Assembly (NCBI RefSeq): GCF_016654115.1
Contig: NZ_JAEQAZ010000015.1
Coordinates: forward strand, 1-64,000
Source: Streptomyces sp. MBT53
GTDB taxonomy: Bacteria; Actinomycetota; Actinomycetes; Streptomycetales; Streptomycetaceae
Direction of reading: 5' to 3'
DNA length: 64,000 nt
The notes under the pieces are model-generated. The model was not told the origin of the DNA. It did no database searches and saw only the letters and a list, made by a program, of their open reading frames with translations. How positions within the stretch are numbered: the first letter of the stretch is position 1; every line of letters starts with the position of its first letter. Position numbers and translations under genes: made by a program. Below, one piece after another: positions 25,042-34,293 of this stretch.

Positions 25042-28000
25042 CACGACGACCACCACCCAGGACACCGTGCCCGAGACCGAGGCGCCCCAGCAGTCGGGGC
25101 GCCGTCTGCGCCTGCCGGGGAGGCGCAAGTCCCCCGGCGGCAGCCCGCTGTTCCGCAACGCCTACGCCCTGATGCTCAACACCGGGATCTCCGCGGTGCT
25201 CGGCCTCGGCTACTGGCTGATCGCGGCCCACTACTACTCGGCCTCCGCCGTCGGACAGGGTTCGGCGGCGATCGCCGCGATGAAGCTGCTCGCCGGGCTC
25301 ACCGCGGTGACCCTGACGGGCGCCCTCGCCCGGTTCATCCCGGTCGCGGGCCGCGCCACCGGGCGCCTCATCTTCCGTACGTACGCGGGCAGTTCGCTCG
25401 TCGTCGCGCTCGGCGCCGGGGTCTTCCTGCTGACCCTGAGCGACTGGGGACCCTCGTACCGCTTCCTGCACGGGCCGATCCCCGCGCTCGGCTTCGTCGT
25501 CGCCGTCATCGCCTGGAACCTGCTCACGCTCCAGGACGGGGTGCTGACCGGACTGCGCAGCGCGCCCTGGGTGCCGGTGGGCAACACCGTGTTCTCGGCG
25601 GTGAAGCTGGGGCTGCTGGTCGGGCTCGCGTCGGTCTTCACGATGAGTGGTGTCTTCGTGTCGTGGGTCGCCGCGATCGCGTTCTCCGTGGTGCCGCTCG
25701 GCTGGCTGGTGTTCCGGCGGCTGGTGCCCCGGCACATCAAGGCGACCGAGGACCACGCGAAGCCGCCGACGCTACGGGAGATCGGGCGGTTCCTCGCCGG
25801 GGACTACACGGGCTCGCTGTTCTCGCTCGCCGTCGTCTATCTCGTGCCGGTGATCATCGCCTCGCAGGTCAGCTCCGAGGACAACGCGTACTTCTACATC
25901 ACCACGACGATAGGCGGCACGGTCAACCTGCTCGCCATCAACATGGGCGCCTCGCTGACCGTCGAGGGCTCCCACGACCCGGCGCGCATCGCCGCCAACA
26001 CCCGGGCCGCGCTCAAGCGCATGGCCCGCATCATGCTGCCGATCTGCGGACTCCTGTTCATCGGGGCGCCGTACATCCTGGGCGTGTTCGGCGCGGGCTA
26101 CGCGGACGCGGCGACCCCGCTGCTGCGCTGGTTCGCGGTGGGCGCGCTGCTGCGGGTCGTCATGGAGACGTACTTCGCGGTGCTGCGCGCCCAGAGCCGG
26201 ACCGGTGGACTGGCCTGGCTGCAGGGCCTGTTGTGCGTCCTGGTGCTCGGTCTGACGCTGCTGCTGCTCCCCCGCATGGGCCTGACCGGCGCGGGCGTCG
26301 CCGAGATCTCCAGCCTCGCGGTGATCGTGACGATCGCCGCGCCCAAACTCTTCAGGACGCTCAGGGCCGCACCCGTGGAACTGCCCGCGGACGCGGCACC
26401 GGACGGCGACCTCGCCGACCTGGGGGCCCGCGAGGTCCCGGCCGCCACCCGCCGTCGCGGCCCGGCCTGGGCGCTCGACTCCGACACCCTCGCGCTCGGC
26501 ATCCACGTGGACTTCGACCACCTGGAACGGCGGCCCGACGTACGCCCTGGTCCCGGCACCCCGCCCGCCGGCACGCCCATCGTGTCCGGCGAGCAGCGGC
26601 CCACCTGGGCGCTCGGCATCAAGCGCTCCGAGGTCGTGGGACTGCCGGTGGAGGAGCGCGAACCCGGCTCCGAGTCCTCGGTGAGTCCCATCGCGGAGCC
26701 CGAGGTGGACGCGCCGTTCGAACCCGCCAACGGCTCGGACCGGATGGTCGTACCGGAGGCTGCGCTCGTGGCGGCGGAGGCCCGGGAGGCGGAGTCCCGG
26801 GGAGCGGAGTCCCTGGAAGCCGAAGTGCCGCCGCCCGCACGGCCGTTGTCGCTGCGCGAGCGTCTGGTGCCCACCCGTCCCGGTGTCGTCCTCGGCTGTC
26901 TGCTGGTCGCCGCGCTGCTCCTGTACTGGGTGCCCGCGCTGCGGCTCGGCGAGTCCGACCTCGACCGCATGGGCGGGCTCGGCCTGATCTCGGTGCTGCC
27001 GCTGCCCACCCTGGTCGGCGCCGCGCTGCTGGTCACGGTGTTCGCCGCGCTGCTGTGGCTGGGCCGCGAGCACAAGGCGCTGCTGCTGATCACCCTGCTC
27101 GCGACCGTGGTCTCACTGCACGCGCTGCCCGCGGTGATCGAGCCCGAACCGCGCTTCCCGACGGCCTGGCAGCACCTCGGGTTCATCGACTACATCGACC
27201 GCACCGGTTCCGCCGTACCCGACCTGGACGCCCGCTGGAGCTGGCCGGGCTTCTTCGCCGCGGCGGCGTTCATCGGCAAGGCGTGCGGGATCACCGACTG
27301 GACCGAGGTCATCCGCTGGTGGCCCACGGCCATCCAACTCGCTTATCTGGCACCGCTGTTCCTCCTGGTCCGCTCGCTGCGGGCGAGCTGGCGGGCGAAG
27401 TGGACCGGCGTCTGGATCTTCGTGCTCAGCGGCTGGGTCGGTCAGGACTACTTCTCCCCGCAGGGCTTCACCTTCCTGCTCTATCTGGCCTTCGTGGCGA
27501 TCCTCCTGGTGTGGTTCCGGGCGCCGGGAGTGCTGTGGACGAAGATGCGGCCCGGCGAGGCGGAGGTCGAACCGACCGACCGGCGCCAACAGGCCGTCCT
27601 GCTCCTGGTGTTGATCGGTCTGTTCGCGGCGAGCGTCCCGGCCCACCAGCTCACGCCGTTCGTGATGCTGGGCGTCCTCACGGTCCTCGTCCTCATCGGC
27701 CGCTCCGAACTGCGCGGTCTGCCCATCCTGTTCGCGGTGCTGGTCGCGGTGTGGATCGGCTTCATGGCCGAGCCGTACTGGTCCGGGCACTTCAACGACC
27801 TCTTCGGCGGGGTCGGCGGCGTCGGCAGCAATGTCTCGACGTCCGTCTCCGGCCGTATCCAGGGCGGCAGTTCGACCCACAAGCTGGTCCTCTACACCCG
27901 CGTCCTGCTGGCCGGCGGCGTCATGGCCTTCGCCTGCTGGGGCTGGTGGCGCCGCCGCGACCACAAGTACCGCGAACGCTCCCTCCTCGTCCTCACCTTC

Positions 28001-28879
28001 GTCCCGTTCCTGGGCTTCGGCATGCAGTCCTACGGCGGCGAGATGGCGCTGCGGGTCTTCATGTTCGCGGTGCCGGGCGCGGCCCTGCTCGCGGGCCTCG
28101 CCCTCTTCCCGCGCACCGGCGTCACCGCCAAGGAGCGCGAGAAGGACCGCATGAGCCTCGCCCCGCTGGCCGCGCTGGTCGCGGGTCTGGTGCTCATGGG
28201 CGGCTTCCTGGTGGCCCGTTGGGGCAACGAGGGCTTCGAGCGGGTGCGGCCCGGCGAGGTCGCCGCCATGAACTACGTGTACGCCCACGACAAACCGACC
28301 GTACGGCTGCTGTGGCTGACCAACGACACGGTCAACGACGTGACACCGGCGATGCCGTGGGGCGCGAAGGACATGGAGCGGGTCAACTACGTGCCCACGC
28401 TGGCCCCTTCGGACCCGGTGCTGGTGTCCGGTCTGGTCAAGGCGCTCAAGGACGCGGGCCCGAACTCGTATCTGATGCTCAACAAGAGCCAGGTCGTCTC
28501 GCTCCAGCTGGACGCGGGCTACTCGGCGACCTGGGAGTCCCGGCTCATCCAGAACCTGGACAACCGGCAGGAGTTGAAGAAGGTCCTCGTCAACGAGGAC
28601 GTGACCATGTACGCGCTGCGCAAGCAGCCGGCCGGTGCGGTCCCGAAGCCCGATCCCGGGCCGATCGGACCGCAGATCACCTGGACGCCGTGGTCGGTGG
28701 TGGGCGCGCTCGCCGCCCTCGCGCTGATCCTGATGCTGACGGCCCGCGAGATCGTCCGGGTCGCGGTGCGGCCGAGTGTGCGTCAACTGCGGTGGCTGCA
28801 GAGCAGTTTCTGGTTCTCGCTGCCTCTGCTGGCGGTGCTGCTGGCCTCGCTGGTGCAGCGGTTCCTGACGATGAAGTAG
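25034..28879 (+). CDS. flippase fused to a second polytopic (polymerase or GT-C-like) domain
   Basis: The 1,281-aa protein is two membrane proteins in one. Residues about 35-450 are a Wzx/MATE-like polysaccharide flippase with about 12-14 helices, for example NAYALMLNTGISAVLGLGYW and GAGVAEISSLAVIVTIAAP. A 150-residue cytoplasmic linker rich in Glu, Ala and Pro follows. Residues about 610-1281 carry about a dozen further helices with long outer loops. The first loop holds FIDYIDRTGSAVPDLDARWS and a later loop QDYFSPQGF, resembling lipid-linked-sugar polymerases or GT-C enzymes. I chose GTG 25034 because it overlaps the deacetylase stop. The second half is not assigned to a named family by sequence alone. 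Together they would move and polymerise or extend the unit built by the two GT2 enzymes. Confidence 0.82.
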   Translation: MSDTTTTTQDTVPETEAPQQSGRRLRLPGRRKSPGGSPLFRNAYALMLNTGISAVLGLGYWLIAAHYYSASAVGQGSAAIAAMKLLAGLTAVTLTGALARFIPVAGRATGRLIFRTYAGSSLVVALGAGVFLLTLSDWGPSYRFLHGPIPALGFVVAVIAWNLLTLQDGVLTGLRSAPWVPVGNTVFSAVKLGLLVGLASVFTMSGVFVSWVAAIAFSVVPLGWLVFRRLVPRHIKATEDHAKPPTLREIGRFLAGDYTGSLFSLAVVYLVPVIIASQVSSEDNAYFYITTTIGGTVNLLAINMGASLTVEGSHDPARIAANTRAALKRMARIMLPICGLLFIGAPYILGVFGAGYADAATPLLRWFAVGALLRVVMETYFAVLRAQSRTGGLAWLQGLLCVLVLGLTLLLLPRMGLTGAGVAEISSLAVIVTIAAPKLFRTLRAAPVELPADAAPDGDLADLGAREVPAATRRRGPAWALDSDTLALGIHVDFDHLERRPDVRPGPGTPPAGTPIVSGEQRPTWALGIKRSEVVGLPVEEREPGSESSVSPIAEPEVDAPFEPANGSDRMVVPEAALVAAEAREAESRGAESLEAEVPPPARPLSLRERLVPTRPGVVLGCLLVAALLLYWVPALRLGESDLDRMGGLGLISVLPLPTLVGAALLVTVFAALLWLGREHKALLLITLLATVVSLHALPAVIEPEPRFPTAWQHLGFIDYIDRTGSAVPDLDARWSWPGFFAAAAFIGKACGITDWTEVIRWWPTAIQLAYLAPLFLLVRSLRASWRAKWTGVWIFVLSGWVGQDYFSPQGFTFLLYLAFVAILLVWFRAPGVLWTKMRPGEAEVEPTDRRQQAVLLLVLIGLFAASVPAHQLTPFVMLGVLTVLVLIGRSELRGLPILFAVLVAVWIGFMAEPYWSGHFNDLFGGVGGVGSNVSTSVSGRIQGGSSTHKLVLYTRVLLAGGVMAFACWGWWRRRDHKYRERSLLVLTFVPFLGFGMQSYGGEMALRVFMFAVPGAALLAGLALFPRTGVTAKEREKDRMSLAPLAALVAGLVLMGGFLVARWGNEGFERVRPGEVAAMNYVYAHDKPTVRLLWLTNDTVNDVTPAMPWGAKDMERVNYVPTLAPSDPVLVSGLVKALKDAGPNSYLMLNKSQVVSLQLDAGYSATWESRLIQNLDNRQELKKVLVNEDVTMYALRKQPAGAVPKPDPGPIGPQITWTPWSVVGALAALALILMLTAREIVRVAVRPSVRQLRWLQSSFWFSLPLLAVLLASLVQRFLTMK

Positions 28880-28892
28880 CCGGGTCTCACGA

Positions 28893-28925
28893 GGTCAAGT
28901 GGCTTATCGCGTCAGCCACTTGACC
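28893..28925. terminator. bidirectional terminator between the flippase fusion and the glycosidase
   Basis: GGTCAAGTGGC (28893-28903) and GCCACTTGACC (28915-28925) are a perfect 11-bp stem with an 11-nt loop. It starts 13 bp after the flippase stop and overlaps the last seven codons of the convergent glycosidase. Confidence 0.7.
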
Positions 28926-30319
28926 CCGTAGGCCGCCAGGTCGAAGTCCTGACCATCGACCTTCGCGCTGATCTGCCGGTCCAGGGTGTTCACGACCAGG
29001 ACCGCCTTGTCGGTGGCGAGCACCTTCACGTTCGGCACGTCGTCCGCCGCGATCGACACGGTCTCGAACTTCGTACCGGGCCCGAAGGCCGCGTCGAAGC
29101 GGGAGACCAGGTCGTACATGGGCAGTTGCTTCCCGCCGTCGGAGCTGTCGGTCGGCGTCCACAGACAGCCCGCGCAGTTCGCGCCCTTCTCGGTCTCCGG
29201 GTTCCAGTAGAAGCCGGAGGTGGCGCCGCCCTTGGCCATGGCGATCATGCCGGCGGCCTGGACGGCGACGCGGTGGGTCTCGGACCAGCCCTTGCGGTCG
29301 TCGTTGCCGTCGGCGGGCTCGACGTAGTACTCGGCCCACCACAGCGGCAGGTCGTGCGTCTGCTGCCGTACCCACTCGCTCACCGCGGTGAGCTTGTCGG
29401 TGGCCCCGAACTCGTTGGGCAGCAGCTCGTCGTCGTTGGTGTAGCTGGAGCCGTCGACGACCACGAAGTCGGCGCCGGCCTTGTTCTTGTTCCAGTAGTC
29501 GAAGGCGTCGATGATCCGCTGGTCCATCGCGCCCCAACTGCCCTTGAAGGTACTGGAGGCGTTCGGGTCGCGCGGGTCGACGCTGTCCATCACCAGATAG
29601 GGACCGCCGACCATGATCTTCGGGTTGACCTTCTTCAGCGCCTTGTAGACCAGGTTGTAGAGCTGGGTGTAGCCCTCGTAGTCCCAGCGCTGTTTGGCGT
29701 TGTTCCAGAAGCCCTTGAACTCGTTCCACACGATGAAGTGGGTGACGTCCGGGTACCGCTTGGCGACGGTCGCGGCGAGCGCGGCGAAGTCCGCGTAGTG
29801 GTCCGGCTGCGGAGCCGTCTCCAGCGAGGCCTGGCTCCAGTCGGTGTTGTCGACGCCCGACTTGCCGCCCTTCATCCAGTCCGGCGAGCAGCACAGCGTG
29901 ATCACCGGGGTGCCGCCCGACTTGCGGACGAAGTCGATCCGGCGGTCGAGGGCCCCGAAGTCGTAACGCCCCTTCACCGGCTCGGGGTTGTCGGCGCCCC
30001 AGCCCATGATGGCCTGGTCCTGCGGGAGTTGGGACTTCGCGAGCAGTCCCTCGACGCGTTCGGTCGCGGTGTCGCTGCCCTCGTCGGCGCTGTACTGGGT
30101 GTGGGTGAAGCCCCAGCCGACCTCGGGCCGGTCCTCGTCGGGCGGGCTCGCCGGGGTGCCGTGCACCTTGTCGCCGTCGCGCGAGGTGCCCGCGGTGCTT
30201 CCGCCGCCGGGAAGCGTGTTGATCAGGGTCACGATCAGAGCAAGTGCGGCCACACCCACGCCGAGCAGCGCGGTGAGGCGCCACCGTCGTGCCCCCGAAT
30301 TCCACCCATGACGTCCCAT
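28904..30319 (-). CDS. membrane-anchored glycoside hydrolase (GH39/clan A-like)
   Basis: The 471-aa protein has a short basic start, one N-terminal membrane helix (about residues 15-35, LTALLGVGVAALALIVTLI) and an outer beta/alpha-barrel. Clan-A catalytic positions are visible: acid/base Glu in HFIVWNEFKGFW (about residue 205) and probable nucleophile Glu in LWWAEYYVEP (about residue 315). The closing beta domain (about 400-471) contains VKVLATDKAVLVVNTL. I chose ATG 30319 because the upstream frame has no signal. It faces the polysaccharide operon, so it may trim or release that polymer at the cell surface. Substrate is inferred only from context. Confidence 0.85.
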   Translation of the reverse strand: MGRHGWNSGARRWRLTALLGVGVAALALIVTLINTLPGGGSTAGTSRDGDKVHGTPASPPDEDRPEVGWGFTHTQYSADEGSDTATERVEGLLAKSQLPQDQAIMGWGADNPEPVKGRYDFGALDRRIDFVRKSGGTPVITLCCSPDWMKGGKSGVDNTDWSQASLETAPQPDHYADFAALAATVAKRYPDVTHFIVWNEFKGFWNNAKQRWDYEGYTQLYNLVYKALKKVNPKIMVGGPYLVMDSVDPRDPNASSTFKGSWGAMDQRIIDAFDYWNKNKAGADFVVVDGSSYTNDDELLPNEFGATDKLTAVSEWVRQQTHDLPLWWAEYYVEPADGNDDRKGWSETHRVAVQAAGMIAMAKGGATSGFYWNPETEKGANCAGCLWTPTDSSDGGKQLPMYDLVSRFDAAFGPGTKFETVSIAADDVPNVKVLATDKAVLVVNTLDRQISAKVDGQDFDLAAYGVKWLTR

Positions 30320-30507
30320 CAAGGGCAACAGTAACGTCGGTGCCCGGTGGTGGGGCAGGCCTCCACATACACAGGCTTGTAACAGGGAGAGGGTGATACA
30401 CGGCGGACACGGAGCGGACACATCGGATGGACCGGGCGCAGGCGACACTCGGGGGCGCACTCCGGAAAGCGGGTGCGCACGGCGTCCGTGTGCCGGATCA
30501 TGGCCCC

Positions 30508-31602
30508 ATGTCCACCAACCCGCACGACGCGCTGCCGATCCGGCTCAACGTCGACGACTCCGACTCCCCGTCCGATGTCGTCGACGCGCTGTTCCTCGGC
30601 CGCTTCGCGACGGGCGAGCAGCCGTACTCGCACGCGGCGAACATCGACCGCGTACGGTCCGGGGCGACCCTGCTGCCGCCGGGCGCCCGTGTGCTGCGCG
30701 CCGCGCGCGACGACGACCGCAGCGCGACGCTCGCGGAGGGCGACGGCTGGACGCTGCTGATCTCCCGCTGGAACCGGGGCGCCGACGTCACGGTCACGGC
30801 GACCAGCGAGGAGCTCGCCGAGAAGGTCCTCGGCCAGGCGACCGACGGCGCGGCGGACGAGCCCGAACCGCAGCCGGAGAACGTGACGATGGGGTTCTGG
30901 TACGTCTCCCCCAGGCGCGGCCCGCACCGCACGACCCGGCAGATCTCGGCGGGTACGTGGGACGAGGTGCGCGCCAACTACACGGGTCCCGTGGCCAATG
31001 CGATGGACACCCTGATGAAGACGACCCCGGAGGACATCGCGGGTCGGCTGCTGTTGCTGCACGGCCCGCCGGGCACCGGCAAGACCTCGGCGCTGCGCAC
31101 TCTCGCCCGCTCCTGGCGGGACTGGTGCCAGGTGGACTGCGTCCTGGACCCGGAGCGGCTGTTCAGCGACGTCGGCTATCTGATGGACATCGCGATCGGC
31201 GAGGACGACACGACGGGCAAGGGCCGTTGGCGACTCCTCCTCCTGGAGGACTGCGACGAGTTGATCCGCGGCGAGGCCAAGCACACGGCGGGCCAGGCCC
31301 TCTCCCGCCTCCTGAACCTCACGGACGGCCTGCTCGGCCAGGGCCGCAACGTCCTGGTGGGCGTCACCACCAACGAGGATCTGGAGCGTCTGCACCCCGC
31401 CGTCGTCCGCCCCGGCCGCTGCCTCGCCCGCATCGAGGTCGGCGCGCTCACCCGCCGCGAGGCGATCGACTGGCTCGGCACGGAGGAGGGCATCGGCCGC
31501 GAGGGCGCGACCCTGGCGGAGCTGTACGCCCTGCGCCGGGGCACGCAGCCGACCTCGGTACCGGACCAGAGGGAGGGTGCGGACGCGGGGTTGTACCTGT
31601 AG
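30508..31602 (+). CDS. AAA ATPase with N-terminal DUF5925-like domain
   Basis: The 364-aa protein has an N-terminal part (about residues 1-130) of the DUF5925 type found next to AAA domains in streptomycetes. A small AAA+ domain follows: Walker A LHGPPGTGKTSA (about 180-191), Walker B RLLLLEDCDELI, sensor 1 LVGVTTNEDL, and the Arg finger region in VVRPGRCLARIEVG. It has no membrane segment or protease domain. I chose ATG 30508; a longer frame from 30427 adds 27 residues with no clear ribosome site. It stands alone between the glycosidase and a convergent GntR gene, so its client is unknown. Confidence 0.82.
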   Translation: MSTNPHDALPIRLNVDDSDSPSDVVDALFLGRFATGEQPYSHAANIDRVRSGATLLPPGARVLRAARDDDRSATLAEGDGWTLLISRWNRGADVTVTATSEELAEKVLGQATDGAADEPEPQPENVTMGFWYVSPRRGPHRTTRQISAGTWDEVRANYTGPVANAMDTLMKTTPEDIAGRLLLLHGPPGTGKTSALRTLARSWRDWCQVDCVLDPERLFSDVGYLMDIAIGEDDTTGKGRWRLLLLEDCDELIRGEAKHTAGQALSRLLNLTDGLLGQGRNVLVGVTTNEDLERLHPAVVRPGRCLARIEVGALTRREAIDWLGTEEGIGREGATLAELYALRRGTQPTSVPDQREGADAGLYL

Positions 31603-31697
31603 GCACATATCCGTCGGCCTTTTCCCGGCCGGTCTCTCATGTCCGCCGCAACGGCGCTCGGCCACAGCAGCGGGATCCCGGCGGTGCCGAACTCCCC

Positions 31698-32069
31698 TCA
31701 GCCCGCCCCGTAAGCCGCCCGCAGGGCATCCCGTACAGCCGCCGCCGCATCCTCCCGCGTGAGCCCGAGTCGCCGGACCTTCTCCGCATAAGCCTGCGCG
31801 GCCGACGCCGCCTCCCGCTCCGCCGCCGAGCCCGCGGCAGCGATCAGCGTTCCGTTGCGGCCCCGTGTCTCGATCACGCCGTCCGTCTCCAGGGCCCGGT
31901 ACGCCTTGGCGACGGTGTTCGCGGCGAGGCCGAGCGACTCGGCCAGTCCCCGTACCGTGGGCAGCCGGTGGCCGACCGGCAGCGCTCCGGAGCGGGCCTG
32001 CTCCGAGATCTGGGCGCGGATCTGCTCGTAGGGCGCGGCACTGTCATCGATGTGGATCTTCAAGGTCAC
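31698..32069 (-). CDS. short GntR regulator, YtrA-type
   Basis: The 123-aa protein is a minimal GntR regulator. It begins VTLKIHIDDSAAPYEQIRAQ and has the winged HTH with LPTVRGLAESLGLAANTVAK (about residues 35-55), ending in RGRNGTLI. A two-helix tail of about 45 residues replaces the usual effector domain, as in YtrA proteins that sense ligands poorly and often control ABC transporters. GTG 32069 gives the normal YtrA N-terminus. No transporter is adjacent, so it probably acts elsewhere or on the divergent GNAT gene, 71 bp away across a hairpin. Confidence 0.85.
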   Translation of the reverse strand: MTLKIHIDDSAAPYEQIRAQISEQARSGALPVGHRLPTVRGLAESLGLAANTVAKAYRALETDGVIETRGRNGTLIAAAGSAAEREAASAAQAYAEKVRRLGLTREDAAAAVRDALRAAYGAG

Positions 32070-32107
32070 GGCCCGATTGTCCCGCACCCACCGGAAAATG
32101 AGAGGCA

Positions 32108-32129
32108 CTACGGCGCGGCTCCGCCGTAG
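32108..32129. repeat. perfect hairpin in the GntR/GNAT spacer
   Basis: CTACGGCG (32108-32115) and CGCCGTAG (32122-32129) form an 8-bp stem with the loop CGGCTC. It lies between divergent genes and 11 bp before the GNAT ATG, so it may be an operator or lie in the GNAT leader. Confidence 0.5.
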
Positions 32130-32140
32130 CGTGCGAGTCC

Positions 32141-33070
32141 ATGACCGTGATCGCGCGCGACCTGAACCCCGGCGTCCGGGCCGACCTGGACGGCTTCGTC
32201 GAGGTCCGCCGCCTCGCGCTGCCCTGCCTGCTGTTCACCCCGGAGTCCGTCGCCTTCGACATCGTCCACGCGCACCCGGAGGCCCGGCTGCGCAGGCTGG
32301 TCGCGGAGGAGGACGGCGAGATCATCGGCACGGCACAGGTGGGCATCGCCTACGACAGTCCGGAGCCGGGCCAGGGCTTCGTCAACGTGTATGTGCACCC
32401 CGGGCGGACGCGCCGGGGCGCGGGCGCGCTCCTGGTCCGCGCCGCCGAGGAGCACCTGGCCGCCGAGGGCGCGGTCAGGCTCTACGCCTGGGTCCTGGAC
32501 GCACCGGACAACCGCGCCTTCGCCGAACGGTTCGGCTACACGGCGAGCCGCTCCGCGCACTTCCTGCGGCTGGACCTGGCGCACGGCACCCTGCCCCCGC
32601 TCCAAGACCTCCCAACAGGCGTCGAGATCCGCCCGGGCTCGGACTTCGCCGACGACCCGCGCCCGCTGTTCGAGCTGGACGCGGAGGCGATGCTGGACGA
32701 ACCCAGCGACATCGACACCGAGTTCACCGACTACGAGGCCTGGCTGGACGAGAACTGGCGAAACCCCCTCTTCAGCCCGGAGTTGACGTCCGTCGCCCTC
32801 GTCGACGGACGCCCGGCGGCCTTCAGCGCGGCCCGCACGGACGGCGGCCTCCGCTACGGCACGGTCATGACCGGCACCGCCCGCGCCCATCGCGGCCGGG
32901 GTCTGGCCAAGCTCGCCAAGAACGACTCCCTGCACCGCGCCCGCGCCGCCGGATTCACGGAGGCGTTCACCGGCAACGACGCCGGGAACGGGCCGATGCT
33001 CGCGATCAACAAGTGGTTCGGCTATGAGACCTGCGCTACGGAGGTGCGGTATGTCCGTGAACTCGCCTGA
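32141..33070 (+). CDS. tandem GNAT N-acetyltransferase
   Basis: The 309-aa protein has two GNAT folds. The N-terminal one (about residues 20-150) has the acetyl-CoA loop VYVHPGRTRRGAGALLV. The C-terminal one (about 165-305) has TGTARAHRGRGLAKLAK with the same Q/R-x-x-G-x-G/A pattern. This double layout resembles mycothiol synthase, but the sequence is not close enough to call it MshD. It overlaps the following DUF402 gene by 20 bp, so the two are cotranscribed. Substrate unknown. Confidence 0.88.
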   Translation: MTVIARDLNPGVRADLDGFVEVRRLALPCLLFTPESVAFDIVHAHPEARLRRLVAEEDGEIIGTAQVGIAYDSPEPGQGFVNVYVHPGRTRRGAGALLVRAAEEHLAAEGAVRLYAWVLDAPDNRAFAERFGYTASRSAHFLRLDLAHGTLPPLQDLPTGVEIRPGSDFADDPRPLFELDAEAMLDEPSDIDTEFTDYEAWLDENWRNPLFSPELTSVALVDGRPAAFSAARTDGGLRYGTVMTGTARAHRGRGLAKLAKNDSLHRARAAGFTEAFTGNDAGNGPMLAINKWFGYETCATEVRYVRELA

Positions 33071-33551
33071 TTCCGCTCGCCAGTTGGACGTCGTCCTGGT
33101 CAAGGCGGGCCGTACGAAGATCCGTTACGCGGCGGAGCTGCTCTTCGACGACGGCATCCGCCTCGCCGTCCGGGCCCCGTGGGCGGGTGACGGCGTCCGC
33201 GACTTCGGCTTCGTGCGCTTCGAGGGCGGTGACGTGTTCACCGAGTACTACTGGCGGGACCGCTGGTACGCGGTGAAGGAAGTCCGGGACGGCGGCGGGA
33301 GGTTGAAGGGCTGGTACTGCGACATCACCCGCCCCGCGACCCGCTCCGGCGCCGAACTCGTCGTAGAGGACCTCGACCTGGACCTGTGGCTGTCCGCCGA
33401 CGGCAGGGACGTGCGGCGGCTGGACGAGGACGAGTTCGAGGCGAGCGGGCTGGCCGTCTCGGACCCCGTGGCCGCGGCGGCGGCCGTGGCGGCGCTCGAG
33501 GAGTTGGAGGGGCTGGCCCGTGCGGGCGGGTTCGGCGCGCTGCTGCGGTGA
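33051..33551 (+). CDS. DUF402 family protein
   Basis: A 166-aa protein of the DUF402 / FomD-like barrel family. The core reads YYWRDRWYAVKEVRD, then LKGWYCDITRPA, whose Trp-Tyr-Cys-Asp-Ile-x-x-Pro run is the family signature. A Glu/Asp-rich stretch (VVEDLDLDLWLSADG) follows, likely metal-binding. In characterised relatives this fold hydrolyses nucleoside phosphates or phosphonates. ATG 33051 lies inside the GNAT gene; the frame opens at 33024 but has no better start. The operon with a GNAT gene gives no further clue. Confidence 0.8.
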   Translation: MSVNSPDSARQLDVVLVKAGRTKIRYAAELLFDDGIRLAVRAPWAGDGVRDFGFVRFEGGDVFTEYYWRDRWYAVKEVRDGGGRLKGWYCDITRPATRSGAELVVEDLDLDLWLSADGRDVRRLDEDEFEASGLAVSDPVAAAAAVAALEELEGLARAGGFGALLR

Positions 33552-33558
33552 GGTCCGC

Positions 33559-34158
33559 TCACTCCATGGCGACCACCGCGTACCGCTCGTCGGCCACGGT
33601 CTTCCCCCACAGCAGCGGGTCGTCCGACAACCGCTCCACGCGCACATGCCCGGCGACGCGTGCCAGGAGCTCGGTGAGCCGGTCGGCGGATATGCCGACC
33701 GGGCTCACCGTCCCCCAACGGCCCTCGATCAGCACCAGCCGCCCGCCGGGCCGCAGCAGGCCGCGCCAGTGCCGCAGCACCCGGGCGGTGTCGGGCAGCG
33801 CCCACAGCACATGCCGTGCCAGGACGACGTCGTAGCGCTGCTCGCCCACCGGAGGGGCCGCCGCGTCACCGAGCAGGAACGCCGCGTCTCGGCCGGCCAG
33901 CTTCGCGCGGGCGAGGTCCACCATCGCCGGGGAGAGGTCTACGCCGGTGACACGGTGTCCCTGCTCGGCCGCGAGCAGCGACAGGCTGCCGGTGCCGCAG
34001 CCGAGGTCGAGGACATCGGCCGCGGCGGCGGGCAGCCAGCCGCGCAGCCGGTCCGCCCAGGCCCGCCGGACCTCCGGGTCGCGCAGGCCGTGATCAGGCA
34101 TTTCGTCGAAGGTCGGGGCCTCCGCGTCCCAGTCCACGTTCGCTTCAAGTTCACTCAT
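33559..34158 (-). CDS. class I SAM-dependent methyltransferase
   Basis: The 199-aa product has SAM motif I VLDLGCGTGSLSLLA (about residues 50-64), the acidic end of strand 2 in VTGVDLSPAMVDLAR, motif II region YDVVLARHVLWAL and motif III LLRPGGRLVLIEGRWG. It is a small-molecule type methyltransferase of the UbiE/Methyltransf_25 group. ATG 34158 starts MSELEANVDWD. It converges with the DUF402 gene 7 bp away and has a divergent small gene upstream. Substrate unknown. Confidence 0.88.
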   Translation of the reverse strand: MSELEANVDWDAEAPTFDEMPDHGLRDPEVRRAWADRLRGWLPAAAADVLDLGCGTGSLSLLAAEQGHRVTGVDLSPAMVDLARAKLAGRDAAFLLGDAAAPPVGEQRYDVVLARHVLWALPDTARVLRHWRGLLRPGGRLVLIEGRWGTVSPVGISADRLTELLARVAGHVRVERLSDDPLLWGKTVADERYAVVAME

Positions 34159-34293
34159 GCGCCCAGCGTGACACCCGCCACTGACAGTCCCATCGTGACA
34201 GCCACCACAGACAGACCCGCTTCGATGAGTCACCCTCCCGGGAACGGTCTACCTCGTGAGAACACGAACCCGGGTGGACACAAGGAGGCAGCC

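Noticed and set aside
25663..28923. 1,086-codon + strand frame within the flippase fusion
   Set aside because: A +1 shadow, Arg/Gly/Pro-rich; the true frame has clear membrane helices.
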